From Streptomyces sp. HUAS MG91 (GTDB lineage: Bacteria; Actinomycetota; Actinomycetes; Streptomycetales; Streptomycetaceae): a stretch of 64,000 bases of DNA. Within the stretch, counting starts at the first letter, position 1. The number at the start of each line of letters is the position of its first letter. The notes under the pieces are model-generated. The model made no database searches. It had not been told where the DNA came from and saw nothing but the letters and a program-made list of their open reading frames with translations. Positions 36,743-45,529 of this stretch are shown piece after piece. The stretch covers positions 7,564,001 to 7,628,000 of the forward strand of contig NZ_CP159534.1 in the NCBI RefSeq assembly GCF_040529335.1. The letters are read 5' to 3'. A program made the position numbers and the translations under genes.

Positions 36743-39438
36743 CGGCCGTGCCTCCTCGGTGCGTCGGGACGGAACGCGTCGGGACCGAGCGTGCCGAAGA
36801 TCTTCATCAGCGGGGCGATCAAACCGGTCCAGCCCGTCTGGTGCGAGGCGCCGATCCCGGCGCCGTTGTCCCCGTGGAAGTACTCGTGGAACAGGATCAG
36901 GTCACGCCAGTGCGGATCGTCGCGGAACTTCGTCTGACCCCCGAAGACGGGCCGCCGCCCGTCCTCGCCGCGCAGGAAGATCCGCGTCAGCCGCGCCGTG
37001 ATCTCCTCGGCGACCTCGAACAGGTTCTTGTGCACGCCCGAGCCCGTCGGGCACTCCACGGTGAACTCGTCGCCGTAGAAGCCGTACAGGTTGATCAGGG
37101 CGCGCACCACGAGCGCGTTCATCGGCAGCCACACCGGGCCGCGCCAGTTCGAGTTGCCGCCGAACATGCCGGTGTCCGACTCGGCCGGCAGATAGCCGAC
37201 CCGGTACTCCTGGCCGCCCGCCCAGAACGTGTACGGGTGCTCGGCGTGATGGCGCGACAGCGCGCGCACCCCGTACGGGCTGAGGAACTCGTCCTCGGAG
37301 AGCAGATGCCCGAGGACGCGGACGAGCTTCTTCTCGTCCAGGATCGACAGCAGCCGCGGCCCGCCCGCCGTGCCGGACTGCGCCGCGCTGAGCGTCACCG
37401 ACAGGGAGGGGTGGCGGGCGGCGAACCGCTGGAGCCGCTCGCCGAGACCCGACAGATGGGCCAGCTGCTCGGGGCGGAACACCGTGGAGGCGCACAGCGG
37501 CAGCAGCCCCACCATCGAGCGCACCTTCAGCCGGACCGCCTGCCCGTCGGGCAGCCGCAGCACGTCGTAGAAGAAGCCGTCCTCCTCGTCCCACAGTTCG
37601 TCGCCGAGGTCGCCGATCCGGTCCATCGAGGCCGCGATCCACAGGTAGTGCTCGACGAACTTGAGGACCAGCTCGTCGTAGGCGTCGTTGTGCTGGGCGA
37701 GTTCGAGCGCGATCTGCAGCATCGACTGGCAGTACAGCGCCATCCACGCGGTGCCGTCGGCCTGCTCCAGCGTGCCGCCGGTGGGCAGCGGGGCGCTGCG
37801 GTCGAAGACGCCGATGTTGTCCAGGCCGAGGAAGCCGCCCTGGAAGACGTTGCGGCCCGACGGATCCTTGCGGTTGACCCACCAGGTGAAGTTCGTCAGC
37901 AGCTTCTGGAAGGTGCGCTCCAGGAACGCGATGTCCGTGCGGCCCGTCGTGCGCTCCTCCATCAGATGCACGAAGTACGCGGCCCAGGCGTGCACCGGCG
38001 GATTCACGTCGCCGAAGTTCCATTCGTACGCGGGGATCTGCCCGTTGGGGTGCAAGTAGCTGTCGCGCAGCAGGAGTTCGAGCTGCTGCTTGGCGAACTC
38101 GACGTCGACGACGGAGAGCGCCACCGTGTGGAACGCCAGGTCCCAGGCGGCGAACCACGGGTACTCCCACTTGTCCGGCATCGAGATGATGTCGTCGTTG
38201 ATCATGTGGAACCACTCGCGGTTGCGCACCCCGGGCCGCGGCAGACTCCACGGCGACAGATGGTGCTCGGCCAGCCAGGTCTCCAGGTCGAAGGCGTAGT
38301 ACTGCTTCGACCAGAGCATCCCGGCGAGCGCCTGGCGCAGCACCCGCGCCTCGTCCTCGCTCGCCCGGGGCGGGGTCAGCTCCCGGTAGAAGTCGTCCGC
38401 CTCGGAGATGCGCTGCCTGAACACCGAGTCGAAGCCGCGGGCCAGCGACAGCTGCCCGCCCGCGGGGCCGAGGCGCAGCCGCAGCGTCTCGGATCCGCCC
38501 GGGGGGACCACCACCGTGTAGTGCGCCGCCGCCTTGGTGCCCTCCCGGGCGGGATTCACGGCCGTCCCCTCGCCCTCCACGACGTACCGGTTGATGCCGT
38601 CCTTCACGTAGGGGGAGGCGTTCGGGGTCTGGAACAGGCGCTCGGTGTTCGTCTCGTTCTCCGTGAACAGCAGCCGGGGCGCCCCCGCGCACCGCAGGTC
38701 GTAGGAGCCGAGTCCGGGATGGTCGGCGCGCACGGTGGAGACCTGCCGGGGGCCTTCGGCCGCGCGCAGCCGCGGCGCGGGATCCGGTGCGCGCCCGTCG
38801 CCCCAGGACCAGGTGTTGCGCAGCCACAGCGTCGGCAGCACGTGCAGCGTCGCCTCGTCGGGGCCCCGGTTCTCCACCGTGATCCGCATCAGGATGTCGT
38901 CGTGGTCCGCCTTCGCGTACTCCACCGTCACGTCGAAGTAGCGGTTCTCGTCGAAGATCCCCGTGTCCATCAGCTCGTACTCGAACTCCTGCCGGCCGCG
39001 GGCGCGGTTGACCGACAGGAGCATGTCGTAGGGATAGGCGGCCTGCGGGTACTTGTACAGGTAGCGCAGGTAGGAGTGGCTGGGCGTGCTGTCGAGGTAG
39101 AAGTAGTACTCCTTGACGTCCTCGCCGTGGTTGCCCTCGCCGTTGGTGAGGCCGAAGGCGCGCTCCTTCAGGATCGGGTCCTGCCCGTTCCACAGGGCGA
39201 TCGCCAGACACAGCCGCTGCTTGTCGTCGCAGATGCCGCCGAGCCCGTCCTCGCCCCAGCGGTAGGCACGGGAACGCGCGTGGTCGTGCGGGAAGTACGA
39301 CCACGCGTCACCGCCCGGGCTGTAGTCCTCGCGGACCGTGCCCCACTGCCGCTCGCTCAGGTACGGCCCCCACAGCCGCGCCCGCGCGTTCCCGGTGGCC
39401 GTCGGCCCCACGCCCGCGCCCTGCTCCTGTTTCTTCAT
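36739..39438 (-). CDS. GH63 / MGH1-like glucosidase
   Basis: ATG 39438 gives 899 residues. The N-terminal 350 residues form a beta-rich supersandwich. The C-terminal (alpha/alpha)6 part has WYPWFAAWD-like EYPWFAAWDLAFHTVALSVV, and near its end GGNSNWRGPVWLPMN, the hallmark of GH63 and mannosyl- or glucosylglycerate hydrolases. No export signal is seen. The likely role is cytoplasmic hydrolysis of an alpha-glucoside such as glucosylglycerate or another compatible solute; inference only. It shares an operon with the GH13 gene, and a regulon palindrome lies 64 bases upstream of its start, inside the 3' end of the neighbouring gene. Confidence 0.87.
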   Translation of the reverse strand: MKKQEQGAGVGPTATGNARARLWGPYLSERQWGTVREDYSPGGDAWSYFPHDHARSRAYRWGEDGLGGICDDKQRLCLAIALWNGQDPILKERAFGLTNGEGNHGEDVKEYYFYLDSTPSHSYLRYLYKYPQAAYPYDMLLSVNRARGRQEFEYELMDTGIFDENRYFDVTVEYAKADHDDILMRITVENRGPDEATLHVLPTLWLRNTWSWGDGRAPDPAPRLRAAEGPRQVSTVRADHPGLGSYDLRCAGAPRLLFTENETNTERLFQTPNASPYVKDGINRYVVEGEGTAVNPAREGTKAAAHYTVVVPPGGSETLRLRLGPAGGQLSLARGFDSVFRQRISEADDFYRELTPPRASEDEARVLRQALAGMLWSKQYYAFDLETWLAEHHLSPWSLPRPGVRNREWFHMINDDIISMPDKWEYPWFAAWDLAFHTVALSVVDVEFAKQQLELLLRDSYLHPNGQIPAYEWNFGDVNPPVHAWAAYFVHLMEERTTGRTDIAFLERTFQKLLTNFTWWVNRKDPSGRNVFQGGFLGLDNIGVFDRSAPLPTGGTLEQADGTAWMALYCQSMLQIALELAQHNDAYDELVLKFVEHYLWIAASMDRIGDLGDELWDEEDGFFYDVLRLPDGQAVRLKVRSMVGLLPLCASTVFRPEQLAHLSGLGERLQRFAARHPSLSVTLSAAQSGTAGGPRLLSILDEKKLVRVLGHLLSEDEFLSPYGVRALSRHHAEHPYTFWAGGQEYRVGYLPAESDTGMFGGNSNWRGPVWLPMNALVVRALINLYGFYGDEFTVECPTGSGVHKNLFEVAEEITARLTRIFLRGEDGRRPVFGGQTKFRDDPHWRDLILFHEYFHGDNGAGIGASHQTGWTGLIAPLMKIFGTLGPDAFRPDAPRRHGR

Positions 39439-39458
39439 GCGCGTACTCCCTGCCTCGG

Positions 39459-40883
39459 TCAGCCGGATGCGCCAGTCTTCGCGGGGCCCGCACCGCCCGC
39501 CTCACCTGCCGGGGGTGAGCCGGCGTCGCGGGCGAGCAGCGTGACCGCGATCTCGTACGCGGCCAGCAGCGCGCCGACCACGAACAGCGCGGGCCACGTG
39601 GACAGCAACAGCACGACCAGGACGGCGACGAGCGCGCCGCCCACCCGCAGCACATCGGCGTGCCGGGCGATCCACGTCCGCATCGTCCGGTCCGTGCCGA
39701 TCCGCGTGCCGGTCCGGGCCGCGAACTGCCCGCCGGCGCGCACCCCTTGAGCGGCGCGGCGGCGCAGCGCCACCGGCAGCCGTCCGGGACCGATCAGATA
39801 CATGAGCACCGCGAGACCTGCCCCCAGCCACAGCAGCAGGTCGCCGAGGTCGCGCAACGTCGTGAACACCGTCCACAGCGCGGCGCGCAGCCCGTCCCGG
39901 TAGACGCCCTGCGGCACCTGCCCGAGCAGCTGCCCGCGCACGACGCGCAGCACCGCGTGCAGCGCGGTCACCGTCACCACCAGCCACACGCCCAGCTGGA
40001 GGAGGGTGCGGCGCCGGTCCGGAGCGGCCCACAGCGCGAGCGCGAGCAGCACCGGCACGGCGATGAGCAGCGCCACCAGTGCCCGCTTGCACACCACGAC
40101 CGTCTGCTGGAGCCGGCCCAGATCGTGCCGGTTGTAGAGGCGGATCTGCGCGAAGTCGTCCGGGAGCCGCACGCCCAGCGCCTTCTCGATGCGGTCGTGC
40201 AGTCCCGGGGGCAGTTCGCCCGAGGTGAGCGTCGGCAGGTTCAGCTTCTTGCCGAACAGTGAAGGGAGCTGTGCTTCCAGGGAGTTGAGCAGGTTGTTGG
40301 CCATCGGCAGCAGGTTCAGGGTGACCGTGTCGCCCTGCACCCGTACGTTCGTGTCGCGCTTTTCGGCGACGGCGACGATCTTCTCGTGGGCCAGCCGGTT
40401 GGCGCCCTCCCACAGCGCCCGGAACTGATCCGTGGCCAGCAGCTTCGACACCGACCGCCCCATGGAGTCGTGGACGGCCCCCGAGACCGGGCCCGCGAGG
40501 AACGCCGCGCGTGGCGGCAGCGCGTCGGACAGCTTCTTCCGCACGTCGAGCTGGTCGAAGATCTGGTCGGTGAGATAGACGGACACGGCCTTGTTCACCG
40601 CCGGATCCTGCGGCAGCGGGCCCACGGCCGACACCCAGCGGTCCGTGTTCAGCGCCGTACGCGCCCCCCACAGCCCCACCACCGACGTCACCCCCACCAC
40701 GGCGACCAGCGCGATCAGTACCGCCGCGAGGGTCCTGCGCACCAGCAGCAGCCGCGCCCGGCGCCGCCGCTCGGACCCCACCCGGTCGCGCAGCTCGGCG
40801 ACCTCGGCGCGCAGCCGCTCCACCTCGCCCGCCTCGGCCGCCCGGGCCGGTTCGGCGGGGCCCGGAGCCTGCTCCTGGGACAT
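39459..40883 (-). CDS. Multi-pass membrane protein with coiled-coil N-terminus, unknown function
   Basis: ATG 40883 follows GGAGGTGACGCC and gives 474 residues. Residues about 15-45 are charged and heptad-like (VERLRAEVAELRDRVGSERR). A membrane helix follows (LAAVLIALVAVVGVTSVVGL), then an external domain of about 180 residues (YLTDQIFDQLDVRKKLSDAL, GLHDRIEKALGVRLPDDF), and at least four more hydrophobic segments before a Gly/Pro-rich tail. The plan resembles uncharacterised actinobacterial integral membrane proteins. It is divergent from DUF6325-DUF1269 and shares the regulon site at 40931. Confidence 0.75.
   Translation of the reverse strand: MSQEQAPGPAEPARAAEAGEVERLRAEVAELRDRVGSERRRRARLLLVRRTLAAVLIALVAVVGVTSVVGLWGARTALNTDRWVSAVGPLPQDPAVNKAVSVYLTDQIFDQLDVRKKLSDALPPRAAFLAGPVSGAVHDSMGRSVSKLLATDQFRALWEGANRLAHEKIVAVAEKRDTNVRVQGDTVTLNLLPMANNLLNSLEAQLPSLFGKKLNLPTLTSGELPPGLHDRIEKALGVRLPDDFAQIRLYNRHDLGRLQQTVVVCKRALVALLIAVPVLLALALWAAPDRRRTLLQLGVWLVVTVTALHAVLRVVRGQLLGQVPQGVYRDGLRAALWTVFTTLRDLGDLLLWLGAGLAVLMYLIGPGRLPVALRRRAAQGVRAGGQFAARTGTRIGTDRTMRTWIARHADVLRVGGALVAVLVVLLLSTWPALFVVGALLAAYEIAVTLLARDAGSPPAGEAGGAGPAKTGASG
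39502..39518 (-). promoter_or_regulatory. TCACC-N7-GGTGA site 2 (perfect), upstream of GH63-GH13 operon
   Basis: TCACC (39502-39506) and GGTGA (39514-39518) flank TGCCGGG. The site lies 64-80 bases upstream of ATG 39438 and inside the last codons of the upstream membrane-protein gene, implying a promoter embedded in that gene. Confidence 0.68.
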
Positions 40884-40930
40884 GGCGTCACCTCCGCGCC
40901 CCACCGTCGCGGCCCGCCGGGCCCCCTCCC

Positions 40931-40947
40931 TCACCTGCGGCGGGTGA
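40931..40947. promoter_or_regulatory. TCACC-N7-GGTGA site 3 (perfect), between divergent genes
   Basis: TCACC (40931-40935) and GGTGA (40943-40947) flank TGCGGCG. The site lies 48 bases upstream of the membrane-protein start on the minus strand and 70 upstream of the DUF6325 start on the plus strand. Confidence 0.7.
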
Positions 40948-41016
40948 CGCGGCACTGCCCGCACAGCCGCTGTGATGACGGTCGTGACGGGGGCCGCTAC
41001 GTGGAAGGGAGACACG

Positions 41017-41571
41017 ATGGCCGGGATCGGACCGGTGCAGCTCCTGACGGTCGAGTTCGGGCCGGAAGCCAAGTTCGAGGGCCGGATCATGGAAGAGCTG
41101 TCGATCCTTGAGGCGAACGGTCAGATCCGCGTCCTCGACATGCTCTTCGTCAGCAAGGAACCCGGTGGCGACCTGTTCACCATGGACTTCCAGGCAGAGG
41201 GCATGGGGGAGACCGTCGCCGCGCTGCTGGGCATCTCCGGCGAGAAGGTCAAGGCGGCCCAGAAGGAGTACCCGAGCCTCGCCGAGGGCAACGCCTTCGG
41301 CCTGAGCCTGGGCGAGATCAGGGAGATGGCCGACGCCCTCGACCCGGGCACGGCCGCGGCGTTCGTCCTCCTGGAGCACGTCTGGGCGAAGTACCTGCGC
41401 ACAGCGATCCGCGACGCGGGCGGCGTGCCCGTCGCGGAAGGCTTCCTCACCGAGGAGGCACTCGAACCCGTCACCGTCCAGGTCACCGCGGCGGCAGAAC
41501 GGCTCGGTGACCCCGTCGCCCCGAACGGCGGCGGGAACCGGACGGCCAAACACCACCCCAGGAGGCCCTGA
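41017..41571 (+). CDS. DUF6325-like protein
   Basis: ATG 41017 follows GGAAGGGAG and gives 184 residues. It opens GPVQLLTVEFGPEAKFEGRI and has FVLLEHVWAKYLRTAIRDAG in the second half, the pattern of small soluble actinobacterial proteins grouped, to my memory, as DUF6325 and related to DUF1269. No catalytic motif is visible. The stop shares one base with the DUF1269 start (TGATG), so the two are translationally coupled and may form a complex. A regulon site lies upstream. Confidence 0.75.
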   Translation: MAGIGPVQLLTVEFGPEAKFEGRIMEELSILEANGQIRVLDMLFVSKEPGGDLFTMDFQAEGMGETVAALLGISGEKVKAAQKEYPSLAEGNAFGLSLGEIREMADALDPGTAAAFVLLEHVWAKYLRTAIRDAGGVPVAEGFLTEEALEPVTVQVTAAAERLGDPVAPNGGGNRTAKHHPRRP

Positions 41572-42056
41572 TGGCCGATCTCGTCGTGCTCGGATTCGCG
41601 GACAAGGAGAAGGCGGAGTCGGTGCTCCGCCTGTCCAAGGAGCTGTCCCGCCAGGAGCTCCTCGACCTGGAGGACGCCGCCCTGGCCTGGCGCACCATGG
41701 ACGGCAAGATCCACACGCAGCAGACGTACAGCACCACGGCGGCCGGCGCGGCCGGCGGCGCCCTGTGGGGCTCGCTGTTCGGACTGCTCTTCCTGATGCC
41801 CGTGTTCGGCGCGGCGGTGGGGGCCGCCACCGGCGCCGTGGCCGGCAAGCTCACCGACATCGGCATCAACGACGCGTTCGTCAAGGAGATCGCGGCCACC
41901 CTCGAACCCGGCCACGCGGCCGTCTTCGCCCTCGTCCGCCGCTCCACGCCCGACCGCGTCCGCGACGCGCTGCGCCCCTTCAAGCCCAGCGTGCTCCGCA
42001 CCTCCCTCACCAAGGAGCGAGAGGAGGAGCTGGTCAGCGCCCTGCAAGGGTCGTGA
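41571..42056 (+). CDS. DUF1269-family protein
   Basis: ATG 41571 is coupled to the preceding stop. The 161-residue protein begins MADLVVLGFADKEKAESVL, has a glycine/alanine-rich hydrophobic middle (GGALWGSLFGLLFLMPVFGA) that could enter the membrane, and ends with LVRRSTPDRVRDALRPF. This order is typical of DUF1269 proteins, found in many stress- and envelope-related clusters without a defined function. It is the last gene of the operon begun at 41017. Confidence 0.85.
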   Translation: MADLVVLGFADKEKAESVLRLSKELSRQELLDLEDAALAWRTMDGKIHTQQTYSTTAAGAAGGALWGSLFGLLFLMPVFGAAVGAATGAVAGKLTDIGINDAFVKEIAATLEPGHAAVFALVRRSTPDRVRDALRPFKPSVLRTSLTKEREEELVSALQGS

Positions 42057-42105
42057 TCACACCGTCGTCGGGCAGTCCGGCCGGACGCCGTCGCACACCG
42101 GAACT

Positions 42106-42117
42106 TCACCCGGGTGA
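42106..42117 (+). promoter_or_regulatory. Compact TCACC-N2-GGTGA palindrome upstream of the LuxR gene
   Basis: TCACCCGGGTGA is a perfect 12-bp palindrome 91 bases upstream of ATG 42208. It has the half-sites of the cluster palindrome but a 2-bp instead of a 7-bp centre, half a helical turn closer. It may be a variant site of the same regulator or an independent one. Confidence 0.4.
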
Positions 42118-42207
42118 GATGGCGTCCGCCGGGCCGCCGTTCCGCCCGGGCGGGCCCACACTGTCCTGTGCCGCACCGCAGGCCTTCCCGAGAGCGAGGT
42201 GCCGCCG

Positions 42208-44565
42208 ATGTCCCAGCGGCTCTGCCCCGACAGCGAGGGAGCCGACCACGAGGCATCCCGCACGACGCCCGCGCTGCCCGCCTGGATCGTGGCGCGTCCC
42301 CGGCTGACTGACCGGCTCGCCCGCGCGGTACGCGGCCGGCTGACGGTCGTCGTCGGACCGGTGGGTGCGGGCAAGACGGCCCTCGCCCTGGAGTGGGCGC
42401 ACACCCGGCGCCCCCCGGGCCCGCTGGCCTGGGTGACCTGCGACGGCCGTGCCGAACAGCCCGCCGTGTTCTGGCCCCGGGTCACCTCGGCCCTGCGCGA
42501 CGCGGGCGTCCTGGTGCCGGACGCCGTCGCCACCGGCGAGGGCCCGCTGCTCGTCGCCGCGCTCGCCGCCGAACTCAACCGGCGCACCGAACCGGTGGTG
42601 CTGCTCCTCGACGACTTCCAGCCCGCACCCAACTCACCGATCGCGGACGGCGTCAGCAGCCTGCTGCGGCACACCTCCGGCGTGCTGCGCCTGGTCGTCC
42701 TGGCCCGCCGTGACCCGCCGCTGCACCTGCGCCGCGACCGGCTCGCCAGCGACCTGACCGAACTGCGCACCGCCGACCTCGCCTTCGACGAACGGGAGAC
42801 CGCCGCCCTGCTCGCGCAGCACGGCATCGACGTGCCCAAACAGACCGTGAGCGTGCTGTGCCGGCGCACCGACGGCTGGGCCGCGGGCATCCGGCTCGCC
42901 GCGATGTCCATGGAGAAGCTGGAGCGGCACGGCGAACCCGAGCGGTTCGTCGACCGGTTCGCCGGGGACGACGAGGCGGTCGCCAGCTACCTCGTCGAAG
43001 AGGTGCTCGACCTGCAACCGGCCGCGATGCGCCGCCTCCTGCTCACCACCAGCGTCCTGGACCGGGTCAACGCCGAACTGGCCGGCGCGCTCTGCGGCGA
43101 CGACATCGGCGGGCACTTCGCCGACCTCGTCCGCGAGAACTCCTTCCTGCACCCGCTCGGCCACGGCTGGTACCGCTGCCACCAGATGTTCGCCGACGTG
43201 CTGCGGATGTGCCTGCGCCACGAGACACCGGGCCTGGTCGTCCCACTGCACCGCCGCGCCGCGGCCTGGCTCGGCGCCCACGGCCGGCTCGCCGAGGCCG
43301 TCGGGCATCTGCTCGCCGCCGACGATCGCGACCTGGCGGCGGAACTGATTGTGCGTCACCTCGCGATCGGCCAGGTTCTCGGCCTGTCCAGGTCCCCGCT
43401 GCCGGACGGCCTCACGCGCGGCGGCCCGCAGGAGGAGGGGAGCGGCGTCCGGCCGGAGCCGGTCCTGCTCGCCGCGGCGGTCGCCCGGGTCCGCGGCGAC
43501 GACCAGGCGTGCGGCCGCCACCTCGCGCTCGCGCAGCGGCTCCTGGCCGAACCCCCGCACGACGGCCCGGAGGGCGACGGCGACGACCCCGACGGCCAGG
43601 GACAGGACGACCGGGACCGGGCCGACCGGCGGGCCCGCTGCCGGCTGGCGCACGCCGTGATCCGCATGGAACGGCTGCGCGCCGGCGCCCCCGAGCAGGC
43701 GTACGCCGCCGCCCTGGAGGTGGAGGAGATCGGGCCGCTGCTGCCGCACGCCGCGCTCGCCCAGCACCCCGAGATCCCCGCGCTCACCCTCGCGGTGCGC
43801 GGCGCCTACGAGATCAGGGCCGGCCACCTCAAGGCCGCGGAGACCTCCCTCACCGGCGCGCTGAAGGCGGCGGGCGCCGCGGGCAACGGAGCGCTGCGCC
43901 GGGACTGCCTCGTCGAACTCGCGCTCCTGGAGGCGGTACGCGGCCGGTTCCGGGCCGCCGACGAACTCGCCGCCCACGCCACCCAGCCGCCGCTGCCCAG
44001 CTGGTGCGCCGCCGAACGCTCACAGGCGGCCCTGCACTTGGTGCGCGCCTGGGTCGAGCTGGCCCGCGGCGAGCCCGGCCGGGCCCGGCACGAACTCGCC
44101 CGCGCCGACGCCGTGCTGCGGACCTCCCCGGACGTGTTCCTCGCCGAGCTGCGGGCCCTCGCCGGGGGCGTCGCCGCGGCGGTGGAGCGCGGCGGCCCCT
44201 TCGGCTGCGGCCCGAAGGCCTTGGACGGACTGGTCCGCGCCGCCCGGCTGCCGGTGACCGTGCTGCGCACCCTGACCCCGGCCTGCGCCTTCGTGCTCGA
44301 CGCGGCGGCCCGGGGCGGCCGCGCCCCCGGCGCGGCCGTACCGGACCGTGCGGGCGGACGGCCCGCCCGCACGGAGCAGTTGAGCCCGCGCGAGCGCGAT
44401 GTGCTGAACCGTCTCGCCCAGATGATGACCACCGAGGAGATCGCCGCGGAGCTGTATCTCTCGGTGAACACGGTCAAGACGCACCTCAAGAGCGTCTACC
44501 GCAAGCTCGCCGTGACGCGGCGCTCGGCCGCGGTGCGGCGGGCACGCGAACTCCAGATCCTGTGA
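42208..44565 (+). CDS. MalT-like LuxR-family ATP-dependent regulator
   Basis: ATG 42208 lies behind GAGCGAGG; a GTG nine bases upstream is possible. The 785-residue protein has Walker A GPVGAGKTALALEW (about 50-63), a Walker B-like VVLLLDDFQPAP, and MalT-type segments such as RRTDGWAAGIRLAAMSMEKL and HQMFADVLRMCL. The C-terminal LuxR helix-turn-helix reads LSPRERDVLNRLAQMMTTEE and STNTVKTHLKSVYRKL-like SVNTVKTHLKSVYRKL. ATP- and ligand-dependent activation is the family mode. Its central place in the cluster and the palindrome in front of it make it a prime candidate for the cluster regulator. Confidence 0.9.
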   Translation: MSQRLCPDSEGADHEASRTTPALPAWIVARPRLTDRLARAVRGRLTVVVGPVGAGKTALALEWAHTRRPPGPLAWVTCDGRAEQPAVFWPRVTSALRDAGVLVPDAVATGEGPLLVAALAAELNRRTEPVVLLLDDFQPAPNSPIADGVSSLLRHTSGVLRLVVLARRDPPLHLRRDRLASDLTELRTADLAFDERETAALLAQHGIDVPKQTVSVLCRRTDGWAAGIRLAAMSMEKLERHGEPERFVDRFAGDDEAVASYLVEEVLDLQPAAMRRLLLTTSVLDRVNAELAGALCGDDIGGHFADLVRENSFLHPLGHGWYRCHQMFADVLRMCLRHETPGLVVPLHRRAAAWLGAHGRLAEAVGHLLAADDRDLAAELIVRHLAIGQVLGLSRSPLPDGLTRGGPQEEGSGVRPEPVLLAAAVARVRGDDQACGRHLALAQRLLAEPPHDGPEGDGDDPDGQGQDDRDRADRRARCRLAHAVIRMERLRAGAPEQAYAAALEVEEIGPLLPHAALAQHPEIPALTLAVRGAYEIRAGHLKAAETSLTGALKAAGAAGNGALRRDCLVELALLEAVRGRFRAADELAAHATQPPLPSWCAAERSQAALHLVRAWVELARGEPGRARHELARADAVLRTSPDVFLAELRALAGGVAAAVERGGPFGCGPKALDGLVRAARLPVTVLRTLTPACAFVLDAAARGGRAPGAAVPDRAGGRPARTEQLSPRERDVLNRLAQMMTTEEIAAELYLSVNTVKTHLKSVYRKLAVTRRSAAVRRARELQIL

Positions 44566-44589
44566 TCACGAGGGACCTGCCGCTGTCGG

Positions 44590-45039
44590 TCACGCTCCGC
44601 CCGGCCCCCTCTCCCGAGACCCCGGTACGGGCCCGACGAGGCCCAGCTCACGGCCGCACCGAACGGCCTCGGCCCGCGAACTCGCGCCCAGCTTCCGGTA
44701 CACGGCGCGGACATGGGTCTTGACCGTGTTGTGTGACACGTACAGCAGGTCGGCGATCTGCCGCAGCGACACCTCCTCCTCCTGAAGCAGTGCGAGCACC
44801 GCCAACTGGCGTTCGGTCAGCGGCTGGACGGGCGTCGCCCCCGGCCGCTGGGAGTTCTCGCGCGGGACCGCGGCCAGCACGGCGGCCGCCTCGTCGACGA
44901 GGACCACGGCGCTGCGTGGATCGGCCACGGCGCCGGCGACTCTGACCAGCGTGCCCGCGACCCACACCAGGCAGGCCGTCAGGGTCGGGCCCGGCGCGGT
45001 GCCGGATCTCGACTGCCGGTCGTACAGGACTGCGGGCAT
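44590..45039 (-). CDS. Small LuxR-type helix-turn-helix regulator
   Basis: ATG 45039 lies eight bases after GGAGG and gives 149 residues. Residues 1-75 contain no receiver signature: an alanine/valine-rich stretch around LVWVAGTLVRVAGAVADPRS. The C-terminal half is a LuxR/NarL-type DNA-binding domain (LTERQLAVLALLQEEEVSLR, SHNTVKTHVRAVYRKLGASS). It may respond to a partner or to an unidentified ligand. It converges on the MalT-like regulator, and a long nested palindrome (45041-45085) covers its ribosome site and leader. It is the second candidate regulator of the cluster. Confidence 0.85.
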   Translation of the reverse strand: MPAVLYDRQSRSGTAPGPTLTACLVWVAGTLVRVAGAVADPRSAVVLVDEAAAVLAAVPRENSQRPGATPVQPLTERQLAVLALLQEEEVSLRQIADLLYVSHNTVKTHVRAVYRKLGASSRAEAVRCGRELGLVGPVPGSRERGPGGA

Positions 45040-45040
45040 G

Positions 45041-45085
45041 CCCCTCACCTCCCCATGTGGAGGGCACCACCTCCACGGTGAGGGG
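45041..45085 (-). promoter_or_regulatory. Nested inverted repeats upstream of the small LuxR gene
   Basis: CCCCTCACC (45041-45049) is matched by GGTGAGGGG (45077-45085). Inside, GTGGAGG (45058-45064) is matched by CCTCCAC (45070-45076). The outer arm nearest the gene includes its Shine-Dalgarno, so the structure could be an operator or, in RNA, a hairpin that hides the ribosome site. Confidence 0.45.
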
Positions 45086-45164
45086 CGTCGCCGCGGTCAC
45101 GGAAGAGGCTTGTCGGTCTGTTCGCCGGACGTGCCCGGGATCCGCGCCGCGAGGGACGGACGGT

Positions 45165-45374
45165 TCACGAACAGGCGTCCGGCAACCGGCGCACCTCCAG
45201 CAGTTCCAGACCGAGGGCCTGGATGCGGTCGAGGATCCCGTAGAGGGCGGCCTGGTCGAGTCCGGAACCCACCAGGACCGTCTCCGACGGGTGCAGCACG
45301 ACGGTCAGTTCACCGAACGCCGAACGGAAGGCGTCACCGATCCTGCCGCGCACCCGGATCTCGAAGTCGCCCAT
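45165..45374 (-). CDS. Small conserved-looking protein, 69 residues
   Basis: ATG 45374 follows GGAGGTGTCGGC. The product starts MGDFEIRVRGRIGDAFRSAF, has alternating strands and one helix (DQAALYGILDRIQALGLELL), and a short C-terminal tail. It looks like a compact alpha/beta domain without cysteine pairs or catalytic motifs. I do not know a function. It is divergent from the second DUF7144 gene across regulon site 4, so it likely responds to the same signal. Confidence 0.72.
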   Translation of the reverse strand: MGDFEIRVRGRIGDAFRSAFGELTVVLHPSETVLVGSGLDQAALYGILDRIQALGLELLEVRRLPDACS

Positions 45375-45437
45375 GCCGACACCTCCCGTACGACGGCTCG
45401 GCCCTCGGCCATTGTCGCGGCGGCGCGGGCGGCGGCA

Positions 45438-45454
45438 TCACCTCGTGCGGGTGA
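45438..45454. promoter_or_regulatory. TCACC-N7-GGTGA site 4 (perfect), between divergent genes
   Basis: TCACC (45438-45442) and GGTGA (45450-45454) flank TCGTGCG. The site lies 64 bases upstream of the 69-residue gene and 76 upstream of the DUF7144 gene at 45530. Confidence 0.7.
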
Positions 45455-45529
45455 CGGTGGCCGGCGCGCGGGGCGGGATGCTCCGGAGACCAGGAGGAGC
45501 GGTACTCCGCGACGAGAAGAGGAAGCGAC

